Notes under the pieces: model-generated
Seen by the model: the letters and a program-made list of their open reading frames with translations, nothing else
What the model was told of the DNA's origin: nothing
Databases searched by the model: none
Shown here: positions 9,198 through 16,544 of the stretch, piece by piece
Numbering within the stretch: the first letter of the stretch is position 1
How the letters are laid out: every line of letters starts with the position of its first letter
From: Streptomyces sp. NBC_01716
Lineage (GTDB): Bacteria > Actinomycetota > Actinomycetes > Streptomycetales > Streptomycetaceae
Reading direction: 5' to 3'
DNA: 64,000 nucleotides
NCBI RefSeq assembly: GCF_036248275.1
Contig: NZ_CP109181.1
Coordinates: forward strand, 744,001 to 808,000
Program-made: the position numbers and the translations under genes

Positions 9198-9220
9198 GTA
9201 CCTACAATTCTGTTCGGTAC
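9198..9220. promoter_or_regulatory. candidate HxlR operator
   Basis: Inverted repeat GTACC-N13-GGTAC in the divergent promoter region between the imine-reductase-like gene and hxlR. It is one of the few AT-rich spots here and lies 27 nt before the regulator start. Its spacing suits a dimeric winged-helix protein. This is an inference from position and symmetry only. Confidence 0.4.
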
Positions 9221-9246
9221 CCACACTTTTGTCAGTAGGAGTGCTG

Positions 9247-9579
9247 ATGACCAAGCGGAGCTATACCTGCGGACTCGACGCCGCCGTCGCCGTCATGGGC
9301 GGTAAGTGGAAGGGGCTGATCCTGTTTTCGCTCGGTGAGGAGGGGGCGCTGCGTTTCGGGGAGTTGAGGCGGTCGGTGCCCGGCATCAGCGAAAGGATGC
9401 TGATCCTTCAGCTCCGGGAGATGGAGGCCGGCGGCCTGGTGCACCGCGAGGTCTACCACCAGGTCCCGCCCAAGGTGGAGTACTCACTGACCGAATTCGG
9501 CAGCTCCCTCAACACGGCACTCGCACCACTCGGGGAGTGGGGCGAGAAGCACATGGAGCGCATCGAGGCCATCCCCTAG
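9247..9579 (+). CDS. HxlR-family transcriptional regulator
   Basis: 110 residues, the normal size for the family. TCGLDAAVAVMGGKWKGLILFSL is the typical HxlR start: a Cys followed by GGKWK. The winged helix continues with LRFGELRRSVPGISERMLILQLREMEAGGLVHREVYHQVPPKVEYSLTEFG. These dimeric regulators often respond to aldehydes or redox signals and control a divergent oxidoreductase, as here. The ATG at 9247 has AGGAG 6 nt upstream; GTG 9241 is in frame but would overlap that site. Confidence 0.9.
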   Translation: MTKRSYTCGLDAAVAVMGGKWKGLILFSLGEEGALRFGELRRSVPGISERMLILQLREMEAGGLVHREVYHQVPPKVEYSLTEFGSSLNTALAPLGEWGEKHMERIEAIP

Positions 9580-9669
9580 CCGGCCCTTCGTCCCTCCATG
9601 GGCATTCGGCCGGTCCTTTGCCGCATATCCCGGGCATCGCCCCGCCAGGACTTCGGCGACAGGCGCGGT

Positions 9670-9891
9670 TCATTCGCCCGCGGCGTCCTCGGCCTCCCAG
9701 CGAAGCAGGTCGCCCGGCTGGCACTTGAGCACCTCGCAGAGCGCGGCGAGCGTCGCAAAGCGCACCGCCTTGGCGCGGCCGTTCTTGAGTACCGCCAGGT
9801 TGGCGGGCGTGATCCCTACGCGGTCCGCGAGCTCGCCCACGGACATCTTCCGCTTGGCCAGCATCACGTCGATGTCGACGGCGATCGGCAT
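9670..9891 (-). CDS. small Xre-family helix-turn-helix regulator
   Basis: 73 residues, essentially one Cro/CI helix-turn-helix: IDVMLAKRKMSVGELADRVGITPANLAVLKNGRAKAVRFATLAALCEVLKCQPGDLLRW. This short type is the usual partner of DUF2975 membrane proteins. Its ATG overlaps the TGA of the upstream DUF2975 gene by one base (TGATG), so the two are translationally coupled. It probably binds the tandem palindromes upstream of the operon and represses it. The inducing signal is unknown. Confidence 0.88.
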   Translation of the reverse strand: MPIAVDIDVMLAKRKMSVGELADRVGITPANLAVLKNGRAKAVRFATLAALCEVLKCQPGDLLRWEAEDAAGE

Positions 9892-10382
9892 CAGATCACC
9901 TCGTTCAACTCGGCCTGCATCTGCGCCGCTTCGACGTCGCGGGCGACGGCCTGGGCGAGCAGCATCCGCAGCACGAGCACGATGAGCGCGACTCCCAGGA
10001 TGGCCACGCCGATCCCGCCCATGATGAGGGTGACGCCCGGGTCGTCCCGCTGGCCGGGCGCGTTCAGGGCCGTGACCGTGAACCACACGAGGGCAGCCGC
10101 GACGATCGCGCCGATGATGACGTCCACGTACCGGAAGGCGGCGTGGGAGAACACGGTTGCGCGTCGCACCATCGTTACCAGCCGCCATACGCAGACGAGG
10201 GCGGCCTGGGCCGTGCCGATGCCCAGGATCGTGATCACGCGCAGCGGGGTCAGCGGGAGCGACCCGTCCTCCGGGTCACTCCCGCTGACCAACGCCCACA
10301 CCATCAATGCCTGTACGAACACGGTGCCGGTGAGCACCACCACGAGCACGGCGCGCAGCGCGCGTACTGTCAGCTTCCCCAT
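9891..10382 (-). CDS. DUF2975 membrane protein
   Basis: 163 residues with four predicted membrane segments, near residues 8-32, 48-70, 86-106 and 120-143. The last is very hydrophobic (LIMGGIGVAILGVALIVLVLRMLLAQAV). Length and layout fit DUF2975 proteins, which are almost always encoded with a small Xre regulator. The role is unknown; a membrane-bound partner or sensor for the regulator is a common guess. The ATG is preceded by GGAAGGATAGGTC. It is the first gene of a two-gene operon. Confidence 0.85.
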   Translation of the reverse strand: MGKLTVRALRAVLVVVLTGTVFVQALMVWALVSGSDPEDGSLPLTPLRVITILGIGTAQAALVCVWRLVTMVRRATVFSHAAFRYVDVIIGAIVAAALVWFTVTALNAPGQRDDPGVTLIMGGIGVAILGVALIVLVLRMLLAQAVARDVEAAQMQAELNEVI

Positions 10383-10391
10383 GACCTATCC

Positions 10392-10433
10392 TTCCATCGA
10401 GCTACGATGGAAATCTATCGAATCTCGATAGAT
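10392..10433. promoter_or_regulatory. two tandem 21-bp palindromes, operator of the DUF2975/Xre operon
   Basis: Two directly abutting inverted repeats, each with perfect 8-bp arms and a 5-nt spacer. The first is TTCCATCG / CGATGGAA (10392-10412); the second is ATCTATCG / CGATAGAT (10413-10433). Their centres are 21 bp apart, two helical turns, so two dimers would sit on the same face. They begin 9 nt before the DUF2975 start and must cover its promoter. They are the most probable binding sites of the Xre protein. Confidence 0.75.
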
Positions 10434-10727
10434 CACGCAAGAGCTGCGCCGGAGGGTGGGCGGCGGTCTCGCACCATGGCGGGATGCCGCCGTCCCCTCC
10501 CGCGGCATGGCGCGATGCGAAGGTTTTCGATCTTGCCGAAGTTGTAACCGGCTCGGAGGAGTGCATGGATCCGGTCTGGCGGATGGCGGCGTCGCAAGGT
10601 CCGGCCTCGTCCGCCTGCTTGCCGCCTGTCGACTTCACGGACGTCGCGAAGTCGGGAGAGGCCGCCGGTGATGAACCGGCCCTCGATACCTCAACCCGCA
10701 GGCCGGCGGCGTTCGACTCAGGCCAGG
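10434..10727. other. unassigned region between the DUF2975 operon and pirin
   Basis: No gene is recognised. Frames on both strands are open but have no ribosome site, domain or family resemblance. A GC-rich imperfect hairpin at about 10657-10684 (GAGGCCGCCGGT pairing with ACCGGCCCTC, two-base bulge) lies downstream of the minus-strand pirin gene and may end its transcript. Confidence 0.35.
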
Positions 10728-11693
10728 TCAGCGCACTCGGCCGCGTGGTTTCAGGGCCACCGGCGGGAGGTCCGGAGCCGGAAGGCGGGTGCCGGCGTAG
10801 CCCTTTACCTCGCCGAAGCGGGACTCGTTCGTCCACGCCTTCCGGGCCTCTTCGATCTCCTCGTGCGAGCGGCCGATGAAGTTCCACCACATCACGATCT
10901 CCTCCTCGAACGGCTCGCCGCCCAGCAGCATCAGGCCCGCCTCGGAGTCGGTGCGGAGGGGGAGTTCCGTGCGGCCGCAGCCGAGGTAGAGCATCGAGCC
11001 CGCCGGGACCGGGACGCCGTCGACCCTCGCCTCGCCCGACATCGCCAGGACCGCGTACTCGAAGTCGGGGTCGAGGGGCAGGCGGGCGTCCGTGCCCGGG
11101 GTGAGGGTGAGGTCGGCGCCGACCAGGGGGGTGTACGTCGTGCCCGGCGATGTGGCGCCGTCCAGGGTGCCCAGGATGACCGTGGCCGTCAGGCCCGGGG
11201 CCGTGACCACGGGGAGGTCCGCGTGGTGCTGGAAGTGCGGGTCCACGTCGCGGTGGGCGTCCGGGAGGGCGACCCAGAGCTGGGCGCCGTGCAGGAACCG
11301 GGCGTGGGAGCGGGGGCTCTCCTCGGAGTGGCTGATCGCGTGGCCCGAGGTCATGAGGCCCAGTTCTCGGGGGCGTACCGTCTGGAGGCTGCCCAGGCTG
11401 TCGCGGTGCAGGACCTCGCCGTCGTGGAGCCAGCTGACCGTCTGCAGTCCCATGTGCGGGTGGGGCGGCACCTGCATGCCGGGCTCGTCGGCGATGTCGT
11501 CGGGGCCGTAGTGATCGACGAAGGCCCACGCGCCGACCATGCGGCGCCCGAGGTTGGGCAGCAGCCGGCGTACTTCCGTGGACTCGCCGAGCTTGACGTG
11601 TCGGGGGCTGAGGAGTTCGCGCACCGGTTCGGCGACGACGAAGCCACGGCCGCCGCAGACGGAGAGCGTCGCCTGACGATCAAGATTGCTCAT
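10728..11693 (-). CDS. pirin family protein
   Basis: 321 residues, two cupin domains. The N-terminal cupin carries the metal ligands in PHPHMGLQTVSWLHDGEVLHRDSLG and in the later MTSGHAISHSEES. The C-terminal half contains VALKPRGRVR and WWNFIGRSHEEIEEARKAW, typical of pirins. Bacterial pirins bind iron; some have quercetinase activity, others modulate metabolic enzymes. The role here is unknown. The ATG at 11693 has no clear Shine-Dalgarno. A TAGGTT box ends 7 nt before it, suggesting a leaderless transcript. It is divergent from a TPR gene with a SigR-type promoter. Confidence 0.9.
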   Translation of the reverse strand: MSNLDRQATLSVCGGRGFVVAEPVRELLSPRHVKLGESTEVRRLLPNLGRRMVGAWAFVDHYGPDDIADEPGMQVPPHPHMGLQTVSWLHDGEVLHRDSLGSLQTVRPRELGLMTSGHAISHSEESPRSHARFLHGAQLWVALPDAHRDVDPHFQHHADLPVVTAPGLTATVILGTLDGATSPGTTYTPLVGADLTLTPGTDARLPLDPDFEYAVLAMSGEARVDGVPVPAGSMLYLGCGRTELPLRTDSEAGLMLLGGEPFEEEIVMWWNFIGRSHEEIEEARKAWTNESRFGEVKGYAGTRLPAPDLPPVALKPRGRVR

Positions 11694-11760
11694 GGCGCCC
11701 AACCTAATCCCGTCCGGCACCCCAGGGCAGCATCCACGCGATAACGGTCGCATAGGTAGT

Positions 11761-11786
11761 GGAATGTTCAACCACCTCATCGTGTT
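11761..11786 (+). promoter_or_regulatory. SigR-type promoter of the TPR gene
   Basis: GGAAT at 11761-11765 and GTT at 11784-11786 with exactly 18 nt between them. This matches the consensus for the thiol-oxidative-stress sigma factor SigR of Streptomyces (GGAAT-N18-GTT). A start point near 11794 would give a leader of about 36 nt before the GTG at 11830. Confidence 0.75.
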
Positions 11787-11829
11787 GTGGGGTGGTGTAA
11801 GCGATCAGCCGGGCCCCAAGGGAGGGCAA

Positions 11830-12171
11830 GTGAAGAACACCTACTACGACTTCGGGACCGCCGCGGAGCGCTGGGCGCGTGCTCAGCAGTTCTTCGACGC
11901 CCAGGAGTACGTCACGGCCGCGGGCATCCTCGAAGGGCTCGTCGCCGAGGCTCCGGAGCAGGTCTCGACCCGGCTGCTCCTCGCCCGTGCCTACTACCAC
12001 TCCGCCCGGCTCCGGAAGGCCGAGACCGAGCTGCTCGCCGTGCTGGAGCGGGACCCCGTCGAGCAGTACGCGCGCCTCATGCTGGGCCGCACGCTGGAGC
12101 GGCAGGGGCGGGACGGCGACGCCGGACCGCATCTGCGGATGGCCGCGGCGCTTGCGGGTGAGTTCGCGTAG
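11830..12171 (+). CDS. tetratricopeptide repeat protein
   Basis: 113 residues, soluble. Helical repeats are visible: AAERWARAQQFFDAQEYVTAAGILEGLVAEAP, then VSTRLLLARAYYHSARLRKAETELLAVLERDP, then EQYARLMLGRTLERQGRDGDAGPHLRMAAAL, giving about three TPR units. Such a domain works as a protein-protein adaptor; the partner is unknown. The GTG start follows GGAGGG at 11821-11826. An exact SigR-type promoter suggests induction by disulfide stress. Confidence 0.85.
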   Translation: MKNTYYDFGTAAERWARAQQFFDAQEYVTAAGILEGLVAEAPEQVSTRLLLARAYYHSARLRKAETELLAVLERDPVEQYARLMLGRTLERQGRDGDAGPHLRMAAALAGEFA

Positions 12172-12188
12172 ACGCGCGACCGGCGCCG

Positions 12189-13166
12189 CTAGCGCAGGGC
12201 GTCCAGCCGTCGTCGCGCCGGGCCCAGTGACCTGCCCCTGGCCGGAATGTCCGACCAGGGGCGGGTGCGCGCCTGCTCCAGCACGTTCGTCACCGTCCAG
12301 CGCCGCGCCGTGACCGCCGGATCCGTCAGCTGGTCCCAGCTGATCGGCGTCGCGACCGGAGCGCCTTCCTTCGGGCGTACGGAGAAGGGCGCGACGGCCG
12401 TCTGCGCGTACGCGTTGCGCTGGACGTCCAGATAGAGCCGGCCCGCGCGGGCGTCCGTGCGCTGCTCCGTCGTCAGCCGGTCCGGGTCACGGGCCGCCAG
12501 TACGCGCGCCGCGTCCATGGCGAAGGCCCGTACGTCGTCGAACGCCGTACGCCGGTCCAGCCGGACGATCACATGCAGCCCCTTGGAACCCGTCGTCATC
12601 GCCATCGCGGGCAGCCTCAGCTCGTCCAGCAGTTCGCGGAGCAGCAGCGCGGCGGCGCGTACGGGCTCGAAGTCGTCCTCCGCCGGGTCCAGGTCGAAGT
12701 CCAGCCGGTCCGGGTAGTCGGGGCGGTCCGCCCGGGACAGCCAGCGGTGGAAGGTGATCGTCGCCTGGTCGGCGAGGAACACCAGCGTCGCGGCGTCGTC
12801 GCACACGGGGTGCGTGACGGTCCCGCCCTTCTTCGGCATCTCGGCCTGCCGCGCCCAGTCGGGATAGTTGCCCGGGATGTTCTTCTGCATGAAGCGCGGG
12901 CCTTCGAGACCGTCCGGGTGGCGCTCCAACATCAGTGGTCTGCCCTTGAGTTCGGGCAGCATGTAGCGGGCGACCGAGCGGTAGTGCTCGACGAGGTCCG
13001 CCTTCGTGAAGCCGCTCCCCCGGCCGGTGCCGGAGGACCCGGAAGGGCCGGAGGAGCCAGTCGCCGGGAAGAGGACCTTCCGCGGCCGGTGGATCCGCAC
13101 GGTCCGGCGGCCCGCCCGGACGCTCCCCTCCCCCGCGCTACCGGAGTCCGCACTCATCGCGCTCAC
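12189..13166 (-). CDS. LigD-type primase-polymerase domain protein (non-homologous end joining)
   Basis: 325 residues corresponding to the stand-alone polymerase domain of bacterial DNA ligase D. Motifs: KADLVEHYRSVARYMLPELKGRPLMLERHPDG, the metal-binding DFDLDP near residue 155, the substrate-loop motif TTGSKGLHVIVRL, and YLDVQRNAYAQTAVAPFSVRPKEGAPVATPISWDQL. Enzymes of this family add nucleotides, preferring ribonucleotides, to broken DNA ends together with Ku and a separate ligase. Neither ku nor a ligase gene is in the window. The N-terminal 50 residues hold a low-complexity Gly/Ser linker. It is convergent with the TPR gene. Confidence 0.9.
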   Translation of the reverse strand: MSAMSADSGSAGEGSVRAGRRTVRIHRPRKVLFPATGSSGPSGSSGTGRGSGFTKADLVEHYRSVARYMLPELKGRPLMLERHPDGLEGPRFMQKNIPGNYPDWARQAEMPKKGGTVTHPVCDDAATLVFLADQATITFHRWLSRADRPDYPDRLDFDLDPAEDDFEPVRAAALLLRELLDELRLPAMAMTTGSKGLHVIVRLDRRTAFDDVRAFAMDAARVLAARDPDRLTTEQRTDARAGRLYLDVQRNAYAQTAVAPFSVRPKEGAPVATPISWDQLTDPAVTARRWTVTNVLEQARTRPWSDIPARGRSLGPARRRLDALR

Positions 13167-13196
13167 GCCTCCTCGGCCGCGGCCACCGGACAGGGC

Positions 13197-13586
13197 CTAG
13201 TGGGTACGGGGCCGGCGCCTGCCGCCCGGCCCCGAGGACTGCCTGCCGCGCGGCGCGGGCACCCCGCGTTGTTCGTTGCGGCGCAGCCGACGGCGTTCCT
13301 CCTCGTCCGTACCGCCCCAAACCCCGGACGTACGGCCCGTGTTGAGCGCCCATTCGAGACAGCGGCTCTCCACCGGGCAGCCGTGGCACACCGCCTTGGC
13401 GCGCTCCACCTGCTCGGCGGCGGGATCGGAATCCCCCACCGGGAAGAACAGTTCGGGATCGGCGCCCGCGCAGGCCGCGTCCCGCAGCCATTCCCACGCC
13501 TCGGCGCCGGAGCCCGTCCGGCTCCCGTCCGTCGTATCCGTTGTTCCCGTCGTTCCCGTCTGATCGACGTGCGACCGCGCAGTCAT
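13197..13586 (-). CDS. WhiB-family iron-sulfur regulator
   Basis: 129 residues. The four cluster cysteines are C39, C67, C70 and C76 (AACAGAD, CHGC, SRCLEW), followed by the Wbl signature GVWGGTDEEERR and a basic tail (RRRLRRNEQRG, GRRRPRTH). Wbl proteins hold an O2- and NO-sensitive [4Fe-4S] cluster and bind the principal sigma factor to steer transcription. The 30-residue Thr/Gly-rich N-terminus is longer than usual. The ribosome site GGAGAGGA lies inside the end of the preceding small ORF, whose stop directly touches this ATG. Which wbl gene this is cannot be told from sequence alone. Confidence 0.92.
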   Translation of the reverse strand: MTARSHVDQTGTTGTTDTTDGSRTGSGAEAWEWLRDAACAGADPELFFPVGDSDPAAEQVERAKAVCHGCPVESRCLEWALNTGRTSGVWGGTDEEERRRLRRNEQRGVPAPRGRQSSGPGGRRRPRTH

Positions 13587-13775
13587 TCAGTCCTCTCCCC
13601 GCACCACATTCCAGTCCTGATCCACCGTTTCCTGACGTCCTTGGCCGTCTCTGGCCTCGTGTTCACGCGCCGTGACACGCGCCGGCAGGCAGGTGCGCAA
13701 CCGCCCCTCGCGCTTGGGCGATCGGCCGAGTGTCCCTATGGGGCCCCTCGGACCCTGGTCCCTTTCCATTTCCAT
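13587..13775 (-). CDS. 62-residue hypothetical protein directly upstream of whiB
   Basis: The start ATG at 13775 has a perfect AAGGAG 6 nt upstream. The stop codon (13587-13589) is immediately followed by the whiB ATG, so the two would be coupled. The product is hydrophilic and charged (MEMERDQGPRGPIGTLG, then many Arg, Glu and Asp). It has no membrane segment and no recognised family. It may be a real small protein or a leader ORF that tunes whiB translation. Coding potential is supported mainly by the ribosome site and the exact junction. Confidence 0.5.
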   Translation of the reverse strand: MEMERDQGPRGPIGTLGRSPKREGRLRTCLPARVTAREHEARDGQGRQETVDQDWNVVRGED

Positions 13776-13886
13776 GGCCAGCTCCTTCTTCCTGGTTTCT
13801 TGGCATTGGCGGGCACGGGCACGTGTCAGAGCGCGTACCCGACGTTCCCCGCCCGACACGGACCACGCGTTACGGGCTGAACGGCG

Positions 13887-14384
13887 TCAGACCGAGGCCA
13901 GGGACGGCGCGAACGCCGGCGCGAGCGTCACGGCCGGAGCCGGCTCCTTCGCCGCCGCGTCGGTCCCGCCGCCCGGGACGTTCGGCAGGCGCAGGATGTT
14001 CTGCGGCGCCTCGACGCTCCTGGTGAACCAGACGACTTTGCCCTCCTCCGTGCCACAGGTGCCCCAGCTGTCGCTGAGCGAGGCGAGCCTGGCAAGTCCG
14101 CCGCAGCCGGCCGACGGGAGTCGGGGCAGCTCAGGACCGTTGTCGGAGACGGCGGCCGTGAGATGCCGGCCGGTCCAGCGGAGTTCGACCATGCACTTGT
14201 TGTCCTCACCGACATGGCGGTGGACATTGGTCAGCAGTTCGTCGATGCCCGAGCAGACCGGGTCGACGTGCCGGTCGAGATTCCAGTGTCGAAGGTGCGC
14301 GGCGACAATGCGCCGGATTTGCGATACGCGCTCCGGAGAGGCGTGCAATTCCACTACGTAGTAACGGCTCAGTGGAATCGTCAT
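13887..14384 (-). CDS. ATP-binding protein, anti-sigma regulatory / HATPase_c_2 type
   Basis: 165 residues. The N-box of a GHKL ATPase is visible (PVCSGIDELLTNVHRHV), then a G1-like box (LTAAVSDNGPELPRL) and GGLARLASLSDSWGT. There is no membrane segment or phosphoacceptor His. These small soluble kinases-like proteins are very numerous in Streptomyces, and some act as serine kinases or sigma-factor antagonists (RsbW/SpoIIAB fold). The C-terminal 35 residues are Ala/Pro-rich and probably disordered. Its target is unknown. No sigma factor or anti-anti-sigma gene is adjacent. Confidence 0.8.
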   Translation of the reverse strand: MTIPLSRYYVVELHASPERVSQIRRIVAAHLRHWNLDRHVDPVCSGIDELLTNVHRHVGEDNKCMVELRWTGRHLTAAVSDNGPELPRLPSAGCGGLARLASLSDSWGTCGTEEGKVVWFTRSVEAPQNILRLPNVPGGGTDAAAKEPAPAVTLAPAFAPSLASV

Positions 14385-14698
14385 GATCGAGGCTCCTCAC
14401 ACAGAGGCCCACGTACTTCACCTCGTTGTTGCAACGACCCCCGAATACGAAGCGTGAGCGTTAGCCACTTCTGGGTCACTGAAAAGATTGACCCGACGGA
14501 GCCGAATGCGCAACTTCTCGGATTCCCCGCCGATTGCCGCGGTCGTCCGTGGGCCGTCGTGTGCGACGGCGGCTCGCGAGAAGACACCCAGGTCGGAGCG
14601 GGTCCGCGGCCGGTCTCGCCGCCCGCCGGAGGCAGCGGGGGCGGCCGGCCGAAATCGTCTGCACCCGGAAGCCACGTTTACCTCCGGCCCCGGGGTCG
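14385..14698. other. intergenic region, promoter side of the ATP-binding protein gene
   Basis: 314 nt with no gene I can support. A small inverted repeat (CGTTG-N3-CAACG, near 14437-14449) lies about 55 nt upstream of the ATP-binding protein start and could be part of its promoter. The part next to 14698 is GC-rich and lies after the stop of the minus-strand gene that follows. Confidence 0.35.
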
Positions 14699-15091
14699 TC
14701 AGACACGGCGCGTGTCCAGCCGCAGCTGGGCCTCCTGTTCCTGGTCGCCCGCGGCCGTACCCAGCACCTCCACGGCGAACGCCCCGGTCAGCCCCTCCTG
14801 GAGCCTCGCGACCGCCCAGTAGCCGCCCTGGATGTCCGCGGTCACCGGCTTGGTCAGCCGGGTCGGGCCGGCCTTCTTCCGTACCTCCGACACGTCGAAG
14901 GTCGAGCACCACACCGTCGGGCGGGCACCCGCCACTTCCTCCGGCCTGTCGTCGGGCGCGCGGTCGGAGGCGAAGACGGTGCGCAGCGCGCCGAACACGG
15001 CGTCCGCGTCCTTCGCCTCGCAGCCGCTGATCTCCACCGTCACCTCTGTGTCGGCGCCGTGTGACGCCTTGGGCTTCTGTGAGCTCTTCAC
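14699..15091 (-). CDS. conserved hypothetical protein, 130 residues
   Basis: Start GTG with GGAGG 8 nt upstream. The product is soluble: TEVTVEISGCEAKDADAVFGALRTVFASDR opens what looks like a ferredoxin-like alpha/beta fold. It continues with PTVWCSTFDVSEVRKKAG, then TADIQGGYWAVARLQEGLTGAFAVEVLG and QLRLDTRRV. I recall similar uncharacterised Streptomyces proteins but no function. It lies between a charged small ORF and the ATP-binding protein gene, all on the minus strand. Confidence 0.7.
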   Translation of the reverse strand: MKSSQKPKASHGADTEVTVEISGCEAKDADAVFGALRTVFASDRAPDDRPEEVAGARPTVWCSTFDVSEVRKKAGPTRLTKPVTADIQGGYWAVARLQEGLTGAFAVEVLGTAAGDQEQEAQLRLDTRRV

Positions 15092-15128
15092 TGTGGGTAC
15101 CTCCGCTCGGAAGCGTGCGCCGGGCCGG

Positions 15129-15416
15129 TCAGCCCGACGGCTCGTCGGGGATGTCGGGAAGCTCCGGATCCGGGAGCTCTTGGTCGGGCTCTTGGTCGGG
15201 CTCTTGGTCAGGCTCCTCCGGGACGTCTTCCTCGTCGTCCGAGCCGGGATCGCCCTCCCGGTCGGGATCAGGGCCGGGATCGGGTTCGCCGGACGAGCCC
15301 AGCCCCTCGACCCGCACGTCCAGCGGATCCTCTCCGGGCCGGGCGGTCTGGTCGGGCAGGTCCCTCGGGACGGCCGCGCCCTTGCCATCGGACTCGCCCG
15401 GATGTCGGTCGTTCAC
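15129..15416 (-). CDS. acidic proline-rich hypothetical protein, 95 residues
   Basis: GTG start with GAAGGGA upstream. The product is extremely acidic (SDDEEDVPEEPDQEPDQEPDQELPD) and Pro-rich, so almost certainly disordered. A 12-bp unit is repeated three times in the DNA (15176-15211), the last copy with one change, encoding the PDQE repeats. No family is recognised. Expression is uncertain but the ribosome site and codon use favour a real gene. Confidence 0.5.
   Translation of the reverse strand: MNDRHPGESDGKGAAVPRDLPDQTARPGEDPLDVRVEGLGSSGEPDPGPDPDREGDPGSDDEEDVPEEPDQEPDQEPDQELPDPELPDIPDEPSG
15176..15211. repeat. three tandem 12-bp units
   Basis: GCTCTTGGTCGG twice, then GCTCTTGGTCAG. The repeat sits inside the acidic small ORF and encodes a four-residue Pro-Asp-Gln-Glu repeat on the minus strand. 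Copy number may vary between strains. Confidence 0.85.
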
Positions 15417-15529
15417 CGTGATTCCCTTCGTCGCCGGGTCTTCGCGCGGTGGTCCCGCGGTCCTCGCCGCGTACCCGCTCGCGGCCGGTGAAACCGGTCG
15501 TACGGACCCCCGGGCCGACGGCCGGTCCT

Positions 15530-16321
15530 TCAACGCCCCGTCAAGGTGAAGAGCCCGCCGTCGGGGTCGCGCAGCGTCACCTGCTCCGCCTCCTCGTACG
15601 CGGTGGTCTCAGCCATCACCACGGTGCCGCCCATCTTCTCGGCGGTCTCGGCCGCGGTTCTGACCGCCTTCACGCCGTCCACCGGGAAGGACACATGCCA
15701 GCGCGGGCGCATGTGCGGATCCATCGCCGCCTCGATGCCCCCACTGCTCATTCGTGCCACGACATTCCCGGAACCGTGTCCCGTACGGAGCACGACATGG
15801 TCCTTCTCGTAGCTGACGTCGATGCCGCCGGGTCCGTCGTCGGCCCAGCGCAGCACCTCGCCGTAGAAGATCGCCGAAGCGATGGCGTCGTACGTGCGCA
15901 GTTCCAGCCTGAAGGGCGGTTCGCCGAGCTTGACCGTGGCGTCGGGCAGCGGTTCGCCCTCCCAGAAGCCGAAGACGGCGCCGTCCCGGTCGGCGGCGAG
16001 CGCCGCCCGACCCATCTCGAAGGCCAGGGGACCCACGGCGACCGTGGCGCTGCGCTCCCGGATACGCGACGCCGTCGCGTCCGCGTCGCCCACCACGAAG
16101 TACGGCGTCCACGCGACGGCCACCTGGAGGGTGGGGGCCAGCGCGCCGATGCTCGCGACCGGTACGCCGTCGGCCTCGGCCACCACGAACTGGTCGCCGA
16201 GCTCGGTCGGGCGGAAGGTCCAGCCGAGTACGGCACCGTAGAAGTTCCGCGTGTCGGCGAGGTCGCGGGCCAGCAGGCTCGCCCAGCACGGCGCCCCGAA
16301 GACGGGATGCCTCGGTGCCAT
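15530..16321 (-). CDS. VOC family protein (two glyoxalase-like domains)
   Basis: 263 residues with two vicinal-oxygen-chelate modules: PVFGAPCWASLLARDLADTRNFYGAVLGWTF opens the first and LELRTYDAIASAIFYGEVLRWADDGP the second. The segment VVMAETTAYEEAEQVTLRDPDGGLFTL closes it. The tandem layout is common in Streptomyces VOC proteins annotated as glyoxalase/bleomycin-resistance-like. No specific substrate can be inferred. ATG 16321 has GAGG 9 nt upstream; GTG 16327 in frame is possible. Confidence 0.85.
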   Translation of the reverse strand: MAPRHPVFGAPCWASLLARDLADTRNFYGAVLGWTFRPTELGDQFVVAEADGVPVASIGALAPTLQVAVAWTPYFVVGDADATASRIRERSATVAVGPLAFEMGRAALAADRDGAVFGFWEGEPLPDATVKLGEPPFRLELRTYDAIASAIFYGEVLRWADDGPGGIDVSYEKDHVVLRTGHGSGNVVARMSSGGIEAAMDPHMRPRWHVSFPVDGVKAVRTAAETAEKMGGTVVMAETTAYEEAEQVTLRDPDGGLFTLTGR

Positions 16322-16544
16322 GGCCACTCACCTCACTCCGGTCGTGCCGGTGGTTGCCCCGGTACTCCCCTCCGCTCCCTGACGACTGTGCCAGCAGAGC
16401 ACGCGGCCCGCATGTCGCCCGGCCTCCGCGGCCCCAGGTGCCCGGAGAGACAGCCGCACCGGCCCCGGCGATCAGGGGTGACTGGCGACGGCGCCCATCG
16501 GGTGGTGGCAGACTGTCCGCCGATCCTTCGAACGGAGCCCCCAG

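Noticed and set aside
9190..9208. TTGATC and TACAAT as -35 and -10 of hxlR
   Set aside because: Only 7 nt separate them, too short for a sigma-70 type promoter.
10545..10727. Possible tRNA or small RNA between the DUF2975 operon and pirin
   Set aside because: No cloverleaf, no conserved T-loop and no promoter or terminator pair could be recognised.
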